Shown in pieces: positions 21,537 through 31,338 of a stretch of 64,000 nucleotides of DNA. Source of the stretch: Acanthosoma haemorrhoidale (lineage: Eukaryota > Arthropoda > Insecta > Hemiptera > Acanthosomatidae); NCBI GenBank assembly GCA_930367205.1, contig CAKNEZ010000003.1:434001-498000 (forward strand), given 5' to 3'. Made by a program: the position numbers and the translations under genes. The notes under the pieces are model-generated. The model ran no database searches. It was not told the origin of the DNA and saw only the letters and a list, made by a program, of their open reading frames with translations. Numbering within the stretch: position 1 is the stretch's first letter; the number at the start of each line of letters is the position of its first letter.

Positions 21537-21609
21537 TCCTTCTTCTTTTGGATTTGAAGCTTCATATGTAGTCTTCTTGGTAATGTTGTCAGTCTTATTG
21601 GTTGTTTGA

Positions 21610-24175
21610 TTATTCTTCTTTTATCAGTCTTCTTGGTTCCTTGATTAACCTTCCACTCTTGGTTCGGTATTCTTCAGTTTTATTTTGTTGAGTAGCAGAT
21701 TTGGTTAAACTCATATCCTCAGAAACAGGTGGCTTTGGTGTTAGACTCTTTGGTGGTGTGAACTGTGTAGAGATCGATTTACGAGTAACCACTGCTGGAG
21801 CTGATTCCATACGTTGTGGAGAGGAAACCACACTCTCCTTAAATTCAAAGTTTTGGGGTTCAGTTATAGGACGAAGGAACCATGAGTTGCGGCGGTACTT
21901 CACACCATCTTGGGTTTTAATAATGTAAGAGTTGGAGCCTTCATTTTGCTTAATAATTGTTGCTGGTACCCATTCACGAGGTGCTTTCTTCCATAGGATC
22001 TTTTCTCCATCACTGAAGGTTTTATGCGACGTTTTGCCTATGTCAGCATACCTTTTCTGCTCGCTTTGCCAATTCTTGAGTGTTTGTGTGACCTTGTCTG
22101 GGCTGATGAGTTGAGGCTTAAGAACTGAGTCCAAACAAGGAATCAGGGTTTTCGTTCTTCTTCCCATGAGCCTTTGAGCTGGGGATCCAATGCTATCCCT
22201 CGGAATGTTGCGTTGATTCAGTAGTGCAAGGTGGATATCCGTGTTTTCCTTGGCGCATTTTCTTAGTAATAGTTTTGCTTCTTGTACATATCTTTCGATG
22301 AATCCGTTAGCCCGCGGAAAATGAGGGCTGGATACTTGATGGGTAATGTTCCATGATGTGCTAAAGTCTTGAAATTCTTTGCTGCTATATTGTGGACCAC
22401 CATCAGTTTTTAGTATATCAGGTATTCCATGAGTAGAGAACCAATTCTTTAGTTTAAGGATAACAGCTGCACTGGTGGTTATGTTGAGCACTTGAAAATC
22501 ATAGAATCCTGAATATACATCAGCTATAATCAAGTAATCTTTTTGATTCCAATGGAACAAATCAGATCCTAAAATTTCCCAGGGTCTAGTTGGTACCTGA
22601 TTTAGGCACAGTTCTTCTTTTGGTTTATCTTTTTGAAGACACTGGCATACTTGACATCTTGCCACAAAGTTTTTTATGTCTGAGGACATTTTGGGCCAAA
22701 ATAAATTTTCTCTGGCGAGTTTTAAGCATGATTCAGCTCCTCTATGTCCTCGATGAATTTCATATAGAACCAAAGGCACCAATTTTTCTGGTACTACTAT
22801 TTGGGCCCCTTTGATCATTACTCCTTCATAAAGAGCCAATTCTTCTCTGAAGCTGTAATAGGCTTTTAATTCATTAGATAATTCAGTTTTGGACGAAGGC
22901 CAACCATTCAAGATAAAATTTGACAACTGTCTCATAACAACATCTTCTTCTATAAGTGTTTTTAATTCCTCAAAACGTGTTTTTGAAAATGGTATACTTA
23001 CATGTATAACTATGTTAACTGGCTCATCTTCTTTTAATGCTTCATTTGCACAATCCCTACTGAGCAAGTCAGCTATGTACAATTCGCTTCCTTTTTTGTA
23101 TACTATATGAGGGTTGTATGGCATGACTTCGAATAAGATCCTCTGCAGCCTCGCTGGAGCACTATTGAGTGGTTTTTTGAATATTGCCTCTAATGGCTTA
23201 TGATCGGTCTCAATGATTAACTTAGGATTCCCCCACACATATTCCACATAAGGTTTTTTATGAACTTCGATAAGTATGTTACCATACCCAAGAATCTTTC
23301 CAATTCTTTTATATTTGCCGGAGGTTTCAACCTATCAATACAAGCCACCTTTTCTTGATCTGTTTCAAGGCCCTTTTCGCTGATCACGTGACCCAGAAAC
23401 TTAGTTTTTTGTACGTTGAAGATACATTTTTCTTTGTTAAGTTTTAGCCCAACTTCCTGCAATTTTTTAAGGACTTTATCCGTTGTGTTCTTAAGTTCTT
23501 TTTCGGTTGGTGCATGAATTAATATATCATCAATTGCGACTTCCACATTTTTTATTCCTTCCAGTGTAGCTGTCATGAAGGACTGGAACACTTCACTGGC
23601 ACTTGATAAGCCGAATGGAAGACGTAAACAGCTGTATCGTCCCCAAGGAGTTGCAAAGGTTAAAAATTTTGAACTTCTCTGTGAAACTCGTAGCTGCCAG
23701 AATCCTTTTATACAGTCAATTTTTGTGTAAAATTTTGACCCATGCAACTTGGCGGCTATCTCTTCCATTGTTTGTAAAGGGAAGTGTCTTCTTTTAATAT
23801 TTTTGTTCAGGTCAGTCAGGTCTAGACAAATTCTTGGTGATTTGTTTTTCCACACTACCACCATTGGTGAAACTGATGGAGTGGGTTCTATCATGGGAGT
23901 AATTATTTTATTGTAGACCATTTTGTCCAATTCTTGTTTTACCTGATCTCTTACTGCATAAGGAATTTTGCGAGGTGGGTGTATTTTGAATGAAGGCTCA
24001 TCAATCAGATCTATGTCATATTCATATTCTTTTACGCATCCCATACCTTTGAACAAATCGTCATAGTTTATGGTCTCTATTCTTTTCACTAATCCAAGAT
24101 TTTCACAGGAAGCCTTGCCCAAAACACACTGGTGTCCGGCTTCAACTATCAGGAAAGTCAAATACCCAGCCTAGT
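21610..24175 (-). pseudogene. Gypsy pol: reverse transcriptase, RNase H remnant, integrase
   Basis: RT from about 24161 to 23265: 'KSPRICLDLTDLNKNIK', 'YTKIDCIKGFWQL', 'RLPFGLSSASEVFQ' and catalytic 'VAIDDILIH'. About 110 residues at the start of RNase H are deleted near 23250-23265; the frame resumes with 'LIIETDHKPLEAIF' and 'LYIADLLSRD'. Integrase follows: HHCC finger ('HRGHRGAESC...CQVCQ'), Asp in 'LGSDLFHW', Asp in 'KTDGGPQYSS', Glu in 'RANGFIERYVQE', and a C-terminal domain ending at 21610. The junction from gag-protease to RT near 24165 is also out of frame. The H-R-G-H-R-G-A pattern is typical of mag/K02A2.6-type elements. Confidence 0.9.
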
Positions 24176-26156
24176 TTTTATTTTTACTTTAGATTCTCCC
24201 AGAACAGGCGTTCGATTATTGCAGAATGAAATCAGTGATTTGACGCATGATGGAATTATTTTTAGGCCACAGTTTTCTACTTCTGTGGTTGTGATTACAT
24301 CTCCTTGGGCTCCTGTATCCAATTTAAAAGAGACTTTTTTGTTTCGTGGGAAATGTAATTCTTCTATCCAATCTGAAATTTGATTTGTTTTTGTATTTTT
24401 CAAATTTGTTTTATATTTTTGTGTCGTGCCTATATATATATCAATATTTTTATCAGTGTTTTCGTCATTACTTTTTAAGACCATTTCCACCTTTTTTGAT
24501 GATAAACAACATTCTGTAAAATGACCCTTAAAATTACATTTTTTACATTGAACTTTGTAAGCTGGACAAGCCCGTCTGCCATGGGTCGTATTACACCGCC
24601 TGCAATGGAATTGGTCGGGTTTGGCGTGTATTTTTTTGCTTTGATCCCGTCTGACAGCATTTATTTCCGATACGGATCCTTCACCACCTTTCATAGCCGA
24701 CATGTGTTGTTTAGCTAACTCAGACGCCCTGCATATTTTTACCGCATTATCGTATTTTAAATCTTCTACTTCCAATAATGTTTTTCTAACCTCATCATCT
24801 AATATTCAAATTACAATTTTGTCGCGCAAAAATTCGTCCCTCATGGTTGAATAATTACACTTATTGGATTGATTAATCGCTAATGTGAGAAAATCATCAA
24901 AAGATTGTCCATTCTGCTGAGTCATGCGATTAAATATCAATCTTTCATACGTAATGTTTATTTTAGGGGTGAAATACGATTCAAACAATTCAATAATTTT
25001 TTCAACTTTGTCCTTGTCGGGATATTGGTTGAACAATTGTCGGCGGTGCACAATTGTCGGAAAAGGTGAACAATTGTCTGAGGTCAACAATTGTCGGATT
25101 GTTGTAGTTAATAACATGGACCATGTTCCATGTAGGCGTTAATATCTGACTCCATATATGATTAGGAATGTGTCCCGACAAGACACTGTGTTCAGGATGA
25201 GGTTCAGAGGTTCATAAAGAATAAGACCAGTTTTAGAGTTCGGGCGAGAGATCGGCAGCGTAATAAGTACAAGTCGTCAGAGGTCTGGTATAGGCTGTGA
25301 GGCTAAGGGCCGTCGGTGGTAGCGGCTATCGGTATGTCGAAACTAGAAAAGAATGAAGAGTGGGGCCTACCAGGGGCCAAGTGCCTCTAGTTACTCGGGA
25401 GACTAAGAGACAGAGTGTCGACTCATAGGACAGCAGAGAAAAAGAGTAGGGTGAAGAGTGAAATTTACTGATATAAATATGATAACCCCCTCCCTCGTGG
25501 AAGGCTAGGTAATTGCCCGGAGTAAGTTTTACGATACACAGGTAGTCACTCCCTTTTAGTTTATTGACCGTTGGGGTAAAAGAGTGTGTTTTATATAGCT
25601 GCTAGGGCTTCACCCCCTTGGGTTATTTGACCACCTATAGCAAGGTTATTATCCCATGGGTCCCAAAAGGGTTCCTAGCATGATTTATTGACCGTGGGAA
25701 CGTGACTGACGGTCTATTTTATTAGGGGCAGGTGTGCTTGGCCTAGGTTTTATGGTGGGGCTTTCTGGGCTACCTGTCTACGACTTCCGACCTCTCTATG
25801 ATTTATTACCAGAAGTTACATAATGAAGTTACATGACATTTTCTATTATAATACATTAATTATGAACCAGAGTGTAGGGTAATTTACATATATAGTTAGC
25901 AGTCGCTACAGTCCTTATCAGCTGTTTCGATCTTAAATGTTTCATAAATTGAATAGGCTTCCTTACCAATAATAGTCATAAAAGTTGCGACTTTTTTTTT
26001 TTTCGATTTTTTGTCTAGGTTTATAGCCTCTGCGAACCATTTGTATGATTGTAACCATGATTTCCATGCTGTTGCCATGTTTGATTCCTGGGAAATCATT
26101 AAAGGTCCAGGAGGTCGAAGGCTAACAGCCGAGTCCGATTCGTTTCCACTCATCAC
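24158..26156 (-). pseudogene. Gypsy gag and protease, split by a solo LTR
   Basis: The gag N-terminus lies at 26156-25911 ('AWKSWLQSYKWFAEAINL') and continues after the solo LTR at 25009 ('IELFESYFTPKINITYERLI'). One in-frame TGA at 24806-24808 follows. Two zinc knuckles come next ('CRRCNTTHGRRACP' and 'CKKCNFKGHFTECC'), then the aspartic protease signature 'FKLDTGAQGDVI' near 24330. The reading ends at 24158, out of frame with pol. Gag packages the RNA and the protease matures the polyprotein. Confidence 0.88.
25015..25910 (-). repeat. Solo CsRn1-like LTR inside Gypsy gag
   Basis: Plus strand begins TGTCGGG at 25015 and ends GCTACA at 25910, so it lies in reverse. A perfect 5-bp duplication GTCCT is present at 25010-25014 and 25911-25915. 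It is the deepest layer of the nest. Confidence 0.95.
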
Positions 26157-26218
26157 GAAAGAAAATTTTCGTTATTATCACTCGCGGATTTAATAAATCA
26201 AAACTAACTAAAATAAAA

Positions 26219-26232
26219 AGGTTTCGGCACCA
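26219..26232 (-). other. Gypsy primer binding site
   Basis: Immediately inside the 5' LTR, the minus strand reads 'TGGTGCCGAAACCT', a typical LTR-element primer site starting TGG. I do not name the tRNA. Confidence 0.6.
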
Positions 26233-26394
26233 TGTAAGAATGACTTAATTAAATTAAGAATGAGGGTGTTAATAAGAACGACCGACTTCATGGAATGTTA
26301 GAACAGAACTATATTGTAACAGCAAACAAAGGTTACGTATTATACAAGGCATAAACAAACTAATTCAAGTGACGTCATCATTTGCCTGCTGACA
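26233..26394 (-). repeat. 5' LTR of the mag-like Gypsy element
   Basis: Partner of 21375-21536, 162 bp, identical as read. It is followed outward by the target duplication CATTA. Confidence 0.93.
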
Positions 26395-26568
26395 CATTAC
26401 CAGTCCACTTGTCTCCTCTACAAGCGTCGCAAGCGAGCTCATAGAGGCTTCATCGTCCACTACCTCAGCGCCAAGGTCCATTGAAGGCCCCTGGGCTGAG
26501 TCCTCTCCGCTGATCATGCTGACCAGCTCTTCCATGTCTTCATTATTATTATTGTTACTGTTACTCAT
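26395..26568 (-). pseudogene. LINE ORF1, N-terminal part
   Basis: Start of ORF1, ATG at 26568, with an Asn-rich then acidic leader ('MSNSNNNNNEDMEELV'). It is cut at 26395 by the Gypsy insertion; the target duplication CATTA at this edge is repeated at 21370-21374, where the remainder begins in the same frame. Confidence 0.8.
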
Positions 26569-26992
26569 TTTTTGTTCCCACGAAAGCGGGGGAAGTTACT
26601 CTGCAGGTACTGCCCCCTCTCCCTGCAGAGGGCATTTAATACAATGGGGTGCGCCTGGTGCCCCAAGGGGGTCGATTAAAGACAGTGCATTTTTATACAC
26701 CCCCTGCCATTCAGCCACAGCTCGAGCTCCTCTACACTTGGCTTGGGTGTTAAGGAGATCTCCACCTGGATTTCATGGGGAGATCCCGCCTCTGTCGTCC
26801 GCGAGTCCATCGTACTCCCCAGGGGGTACCACGTGGAGGTGACAGTAGGCGTTGGTAGGGATAGGTCAGACTGGGAGTTCACAAGCAGTGAGTAGGGCAC
26901 TCTATTGCTTGATTCCTCCGCTACGAGTAAAGGAGACCCCGCACCTGTCTCCCTCTCTAGTCTTTCCATTACCCTACCCATTTACCCCCCTA
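26569..26992 (-). other. LINE 5' region
   Basis: Probable 5' untranslated/promoter part of the LINE. It contains an open stretch of 101 codons (26981-26676) without recognisable similarity; GC content matches the LINE rather than the Polinton. Confidence 0.45.
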
Positions 26993-27080
26993 ATTTGTTT
27001 AACTAATTTCATTCTGAATGCAAACAACATCATTATTCCCCATATATATATATCAGTTCTTTCCTTTTTTCAAGTACAGT

Positions 27081-28766
27081 ATGACTCGCAGGCTTCACAA
27101 AGGAAGAGGTTTGGTGAACAGTGTTATTAACAAGTTGCTAATTGAATTACACCTACCAGGATATCAGTATTGTGGACCAGGTACGAAATTAGAAGAACGA
27201 TTAATTGCGGGCGATAGAGGAATAAATCAGCTTGACAGAGCTTGTGAAGAACACGATATAGCTTACAACCAAAATAAGGATATGGATAGTCGCAAACAAG
27301 CGGACAAGATCTTAGCTAATAATGCTTGTGTCGGGATATGGTTGAACAATTGTCGGAGGTGAACAATTGTCGGAAAAGGTGAACAATTGTCGGAGGTCAG
27401 CAATTGTCGGATTGTTGTAGTTAATACATGTACCATGTTCCATGTAGGCGTTAATATCTGACTCCATTTATTGAGGAATGTGTCCCGACAAGACACTGTG
27501 TTCAGGATGAGGTTCAGAGGTTCATAAAGTATAAGACCAGTTTTCAGAGTTCGGGCGAGAGATCGGCAGCGTAATAAGTACAAGTCGTCAGAGGTCTGCT
27601 ATAGGCTGTGTGGCAAAGTGCCGTCGTAGAGTAGCGGAAGGCTGAGTAGGCGTATCGCGACGGTGGTAGCGGCTATCGGTATGTAGAAACTAGAAAAGAG
27701 TGAAGAGTGGGGCCTACTAGGGGCCAAGTGCCCCTGGTGTCAAGTTACCAGTAGTGTGGCTCGGAAGACTAAGAAACAGAGTGTCTCAGGGCGAAAACCC
27801 CTTGATATAAATACCCGTGCCCTTTCCCTGCCAGGAGGCGGAGCCTGTCGGCCACGGGTATGTTTTACGATACACAGGTAGTCATTTCCTTTTAGTTTTA
27901 TGACCGTTGGGGTCAAAGGGTATGTTTTATATGGCTGCTAGGGCCTCACCCCCTTGGGTTATTTGACCACCTATAGGTGGTCTGTTTTATTATCCCATGG
28001 GTCCAAAAGGGTTCCTAGCATGCTTTTATGACCAAGGGAAGTGACTCAAGGTCTATTATAATAGGCTCAGGGGACTAATTCTCTTAGATTTATTGCCGCA
28101 CCCTCGATCCTCTGTTACTTGTTTACGACTTCCGACCTCTCTCTGATTTATTACCAGAAGTTTACACAGATTTACATTTTCTATTATAATACATTATGAA
28201 CCAGAGTGTAAGGTAATTTACATATATAGTTATCGGTCGCTATAGCTTGGAAACGAGTTAAAGCTTCAGATTCAACATGGGGGGAAAAAGCTGCTGCTTG
28301 GTTAGTTACAAACCTCATGAAAGCGAAAGAAAAAATTGGTTCGGGTATCAATAATAAGAAAAAGAAGATTAGTTTCATTGACTTGGTCAAATAGTCAAAG
28401 GTGGATGATGTATCATCTATTCTGAACGCGTCAAAGGTGGCATATAAGAAGGCTAAAATGCATCTACGTGGTAAGACAAAACCTTTACCGCCCAGAGTTC
28501 TCCCGCTGCCAAAGAAGGGGGGCTTTCTCCAATTTCTTGTACTGTTGATGGCAGGACTTTCCGCTGTGGGATCTTTGGCTGGAGGAGCCGCAAGTGTAGC
28601 GAAAGCGGTCAATGAGGCTAAAGAAGCCAAGCTAAAATTGGATGAGCAAAAGAGGCATAATTTGGCCATAGAAGGTCAGAAAGTTGGTAACGGACTTTAT
28701 TTGAAACCATATAAGAATGGTTACGGTTTGTTTATAAACCGACAAAAAAGGTCGAGAACAATATGA
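27081..28766 (+). pseudogene. Polinton minor capsid protein with parvovirus-type phospholipase A2 domain
   Basis: ATG at 27081. The N-terminal 80 or so residues carry a PLA2 fold: the calcium loop 'YQYCGPGT' and the catalytic block 'DRACEEHDIAYN'. Such domains in parvovirus VP1 breach endosomal membranes during entry. A solo LTR (27329-28244, duplication GCTTG) then interrupts the frame, which resumes in phase. The second part has a basic region, one in-frame TAG at 28392-28394, a hydrophobic Gly/Ala-rich segment ('LSAVGSLAGGAASVAKAV') and a C-terminal 'GNGLYLKPYKNGYGLFI' tail resembling adenovirus-like minor capsid/core proteins. It heads the rightward capsid gene block and is divergent from the ATPase. 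PLA2-bearing proteins are known from adintoviruses, so an independent densovirus insertion is unlikely. Confidence 0.85.
27329..28244 (-). repeat. Solo CsRn1-like LTR inside the PLA2 gene
   Basis: Plus strand begins TGTCGGG and ends GCTATA (a terminal C to T change from GCTACA). The 5-bp duplication GCTTG is present at 27324-27328 and 28245-28249. Its sequence is very close to the 25015-25910 copy. Confidence 0.95.
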
Positions 28767-28781
28767 CTGACGAATAAACCG

Positions 28782-29129
28782 TTGAGCGATCTTGAATTAA
28801 ATCATATAGCTAAAGTTTTAAATATTGAAAATTTTCGTGGAGTATTCATGATTGATAGTCTCCCTAAATATCCAAAAAAGCATGAGACAGCTATTGTAAA
28901 TTTGCATACAAGTTCAGAACCTGGTTCTCATTGGGTTTGTTATATAAAAAAAGATAATCTTGTGAAATACTTTGATTCGTTTGGAAATTTGAAACCACCA
29001 CCACAGCTACTTGATTACTTTAAAGGTTTACAAATAACTTACAACAGACCTCGTTATCAGAAGTGGAATACTCCGATTTGTGGACATCTCTGCTTAAAGT
29101 ATTTAGCTTACGTTTCTCATAAATTTTGA
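28782..29129 (+). CDS. Adenain-like cysteine protease (capsid maturation)
   Basis: A ULP1/adenain-type protease that processes capsid precursors. Catalytic elements are visible in order: His in 'PGSHWVCYI', Asp in 'VKYFDSFGNL', and Cys in 'PICGHLCLKYL', with the usual oxyanion-side region before it. Length (about 115 residues) is normal for the Polinton version. The upstream ATG at 28763 is out of frame because of a tandem TGAC duplication next to it, so the true start appears disrupted; the frame used here is open from the TTG at 28782. It follows the PLA2 gene with almost no gap, consistent with a capsid operon-like block. Confidence 0.88.
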   Translation: MSDLELNHIAKVLNIENFRGVFMIDSLPKYPKKHETAIVNLHTSSEPGSHWVCYIKKDNLVKYFDSFGNLKPPPQLLDYFKGLQITYNRPRYQKWNTPICGHLCLKYLAYVSHKF

Positions 29130-29141
29130 TCATTCATAATA

Positions 29142-29850
29142 ATGAGCTATACAGTAACGTTTACGGGAAATTCTAGTGTTCTTCATGCAAACTTTTTACC
29201 TCCGCTGGAATTAGGCTCAAGTTATACAGTTGGGTTATTATCTTTTGACACATATAATACTATTTCTAATATAAGAAAGGATGTTAACGATAAGTTTTAT
29301 TTTGGAAATTCGACGATCAAGATACCTGAAGGATCGTATGATATCAATGCTCTAAATACTTTTCTTCGCGCCGAAATTGATCACCAGGAACCTGGTGGGG
29401 GGTTTATGCTGCGAGGAAATCAGAATACTTTAAAGGCTGAACTTAAAACAATGAAGCCGGTCTACTTCAACTTCCCAGACAAGCCCCATTATATTGGTCC
29501 ACTGTTGAGTTTTCATCGTCCCAATCAAGTCATTAACCCAGAACATCGGTACACCGAATCGGATGGTCTTGTGAAAATTCTTTCCATCAACACTATTTCG
29601 ATTCATTGTAACATCGCATCAGGGTCTTACGTGAATGGAGATCCTGATCATAGCATTCATCAATAATTTCCAGCCGTAGAACCAGGATATAAGATAATAG
29701 ACACACCGAATCCTGTCATTTACTTTCCTACTACCGTGAGGACTGTTGGCAATATTACCGTTCGGTTAGTGGATCAAGACGGTGCACTTATTGACTTTAG
29801 GGGAGAAACTATTACATTGAGAATACATTTAAAGAAAAATGGGGATTGAT
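29142..29850 (+). pseudogene. Penton-like minor capsid protein (single jelly roll)
   Basis: ATG at 29142, 12 bases after the protease stop. Beta-rich sequence with the typical N-terminus of Polinton pentons ('SYTVTFTGNSSVLHANFLPP', 'YTVGLLSFDTYNTI') and the C-terminal strand block ('TVGNITVRLVDQDGALIDF'). An in-frame TAA at 29664-29666 interrupts the last quarter, and the frame remains open afterwards to TGA at about 29850. It would occupy capsid vertices. Function is assigned from gene position (before the major capsid gene) and strand pattern, not from a catalytic motif. Confidence 0.82.
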
Positions 29851-29910
29851 TTTTTTACCGGTGAGAATCATGAGACTCATGAGGCTCGTTAGAAAAGGGG
29901 ATGTCATATT

Positions 29911-30000
29911 ATGCGAAGAATTAGTAAACCTAAGTCAGCGAGACTGCTAACAACTGCAAACGTCAACTTTTTAAAACAGTGTGGGTTTCGATTAAAGTAA
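29911..30000 (+). CDS. Small basic peptide between penton and major capsid genes
   Basis: A 29-residue ORF starting 'MRRISKPKSARLLTTANV' and ending 'FRLK', 10 bases before the major capsid ATG. The run of Arg/Lys and the 'NFLKQCGF' motif resemble short peptides I associate with this position in adintovirus-like genomes, possibly core or capsid-lining. Its size makes chance possible; the argument is position, basic charge and a clean start and stop. Confidence 0.45.
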   Translation: MRRISKPKSARLLTTANVNFLKQCGFRLK

Positions 30001-30010
30001 TAAGAACAAA

Positions 30011-31224
30011 ATGAATAACATACTAAACGTTACATCAGATGTAAAATTTGATGATTCTCTTACACAATTCCAATATCATTCTCATCGGCCGTATGCGGGG
30101 AACACCCTTAACAAGTCCGATGAAATTAAAATACCAATCCATCAACAAGATGTTTATACGTTTCCTTCTTTAAGTTTTGTTTATCTGGAAGGACGAATTT
30201 CAAAAAAGGATGGGACTGCTGGAACAACTTCAAAATTGACTAATAACGCGTTTGCGTTTTTGTTTGATGAGATCAGATATGAATTGAATGGTATTGAAGT
30301 CGATAGAGTAAGAAACCCCGGAATAACTACAACGCTTAAAGGTCATACATCGTTTTCACCCAACCAAGTCAAAGGACTTGAAAATTCGCGGTGGATAATC
30401 CCAGGTGTCGATAAAACTGTTTCAATAGATAAAAACGGTTTTTTTAGCGTATGTCTGCCTCTGGATATTCTCTTAGGAATATGTGAGGACTATCGAAAAA
30501 TTTTAATTAATCTTAAGCAAGAACTCGTTTTGATCAGATCGAGTACTGACTTGAACTGTGTAAAAGGTAGCGATGTTGTACAAATAAAATTAGATAAAGT
30601 AATTTGGAGAATGCCTCATGTTCGTGTTTCTAATCAAGAACGACTGAGGTTGTTAAAAATGGTAGATAAAAACAAGGTCATCTCTATTCCATTCAGATTA
30701 TGGGATCTTTACGAATACCCTAGTTTACCTGCATCACAGCAAGAAAATTGGACTGTAAAAACATCAACAAATTTAGAAAAGCCTCGCTATGTTATTATTG
30801 CATTTCAAACTGATAGAATGAGAAATGCTAGCAAAGATATTAGTCAATTCGATAGTTGTAAAATAAAAAATTTGAAACTCTATCTGAATAGCGAACAATA
30901 TCCTTATGACGATTTAATTTAGATTTTGCACAAGGAAAAGTGGCTCTTCTCTATGAAATGTATAACGAGTTTCAGACGAGTTATTATGGCAATAGACATT
31001 CGCAACCTCTGTTGTCTCGATCCGATTTTGAGACCTTCGCACCTATAGTTGTCATAGATTGTTCTAAGCAATCTGAAGCAATAAAGAGTACGACTATCGA
31101 TATTCGCGTACAAATAGAGGTGAGTGAGAACTTTCCACCTAATACTAAGGCATACTGTCTTATTCTTCACGATAAAATAGTAGAATACGAAGTGGGTACC
31201 GGTTTGGTTCGTAAAATGTACTAA
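30011..31224 (+). pseudogene. Major capsid protein (double jelly roll), one frameshift
   Basis: Main shell protein of the virus-like particle. ATG 30011; 'LTQFQYHSHRPYAGN' and 'INLKQELVLIRS' are typical N- and mid-regions of Polinton capsid proteins, followed by 'WDLYEYPSLPASQQENW' and 'IIAFQTDRMRNASK'. The first frame stops at 30920-30922. The protein continues in another frame from about 30925 ('LYEMYNEFQTSYYGN', 'YCLILHDKIVEYEVGTG') to TAA at 31224, so one small indel near 30916 is the only lesion I see. The two parts total about 400 residues, within the family range. AT-rich sequence with a TA microsatellite follows. Confidence 0.9.
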
Positions 31225-31228
31225 ACAC

Positions 31229-31282
31229 GCGTATATCTATATGTATATATATATGCTATATATATATATATATATATATAGC
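31229..31282. repeat. TA-rich microsatellite
   Basis: Mostly alternating T and A between the major capsid gene and the next ORF. Confidence 0.85.
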
Positions 31283-31338
31283 TGTTGTATCGAGTAAAAT
31301 AATATCAGTTCACCGTTGATCACTGACTAAAACATAAA

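Larger units (their letters stand above)
21375..26394 (-). mobile_element. Ty3/Gypsy provirus (mag-like), inside the LINE
   Basis: Two LTRs of 162 bp that read identically (21375-21536 and 26233-26394) flank gag and pol on the minus strand. The target duplication is CATTA at 21370-21374 and 26395-26399. A purine tract ('AAAAGAAGAAGGA' on the minus strand) abuts the 3' LTR. The insertion lies in LINE ORF1 and itself contains a solo LTR in gag. Identical LTRs indicate recent insertion, yet pol has a deletion and a frameshift. Confidence 0.93.
16623..26992 (-). mobile_element. RNase H-bearing LINE (LOA/R1-like) with DUF4780-type ORF1
   Basis: A full-length or near full-length non-LTR retrotransposon on the minus strand, sitting between the ATPase and the PLA2 gene. 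It has a 5' region (26569-26992), ORF1 (split) and ORF2. The hexamer ATTTGT occurs at 16617-16622 and 26993-26998, exactly at the two edges, and is a candidate target duplication. The 3' end has no poly(A). It contains a complete Gypsy element inside ORF1. Confidence 0.85.

Noticed and set aside
27081..27328. Densovirus (parvovirus) insertion suggested by the PLA2 domain
   Set aside because: The frame continues past the solo LTR into an adenovirus-like capsid tail and lies at the head of a Polinton capsid block, so it is better read as a Polinton gene.
28184..28669. Open stretch on the minus strand across the PLA2 gene
   Set aside because: It is the shadow of the plus-strand coding region and starts inside the solo LTR.
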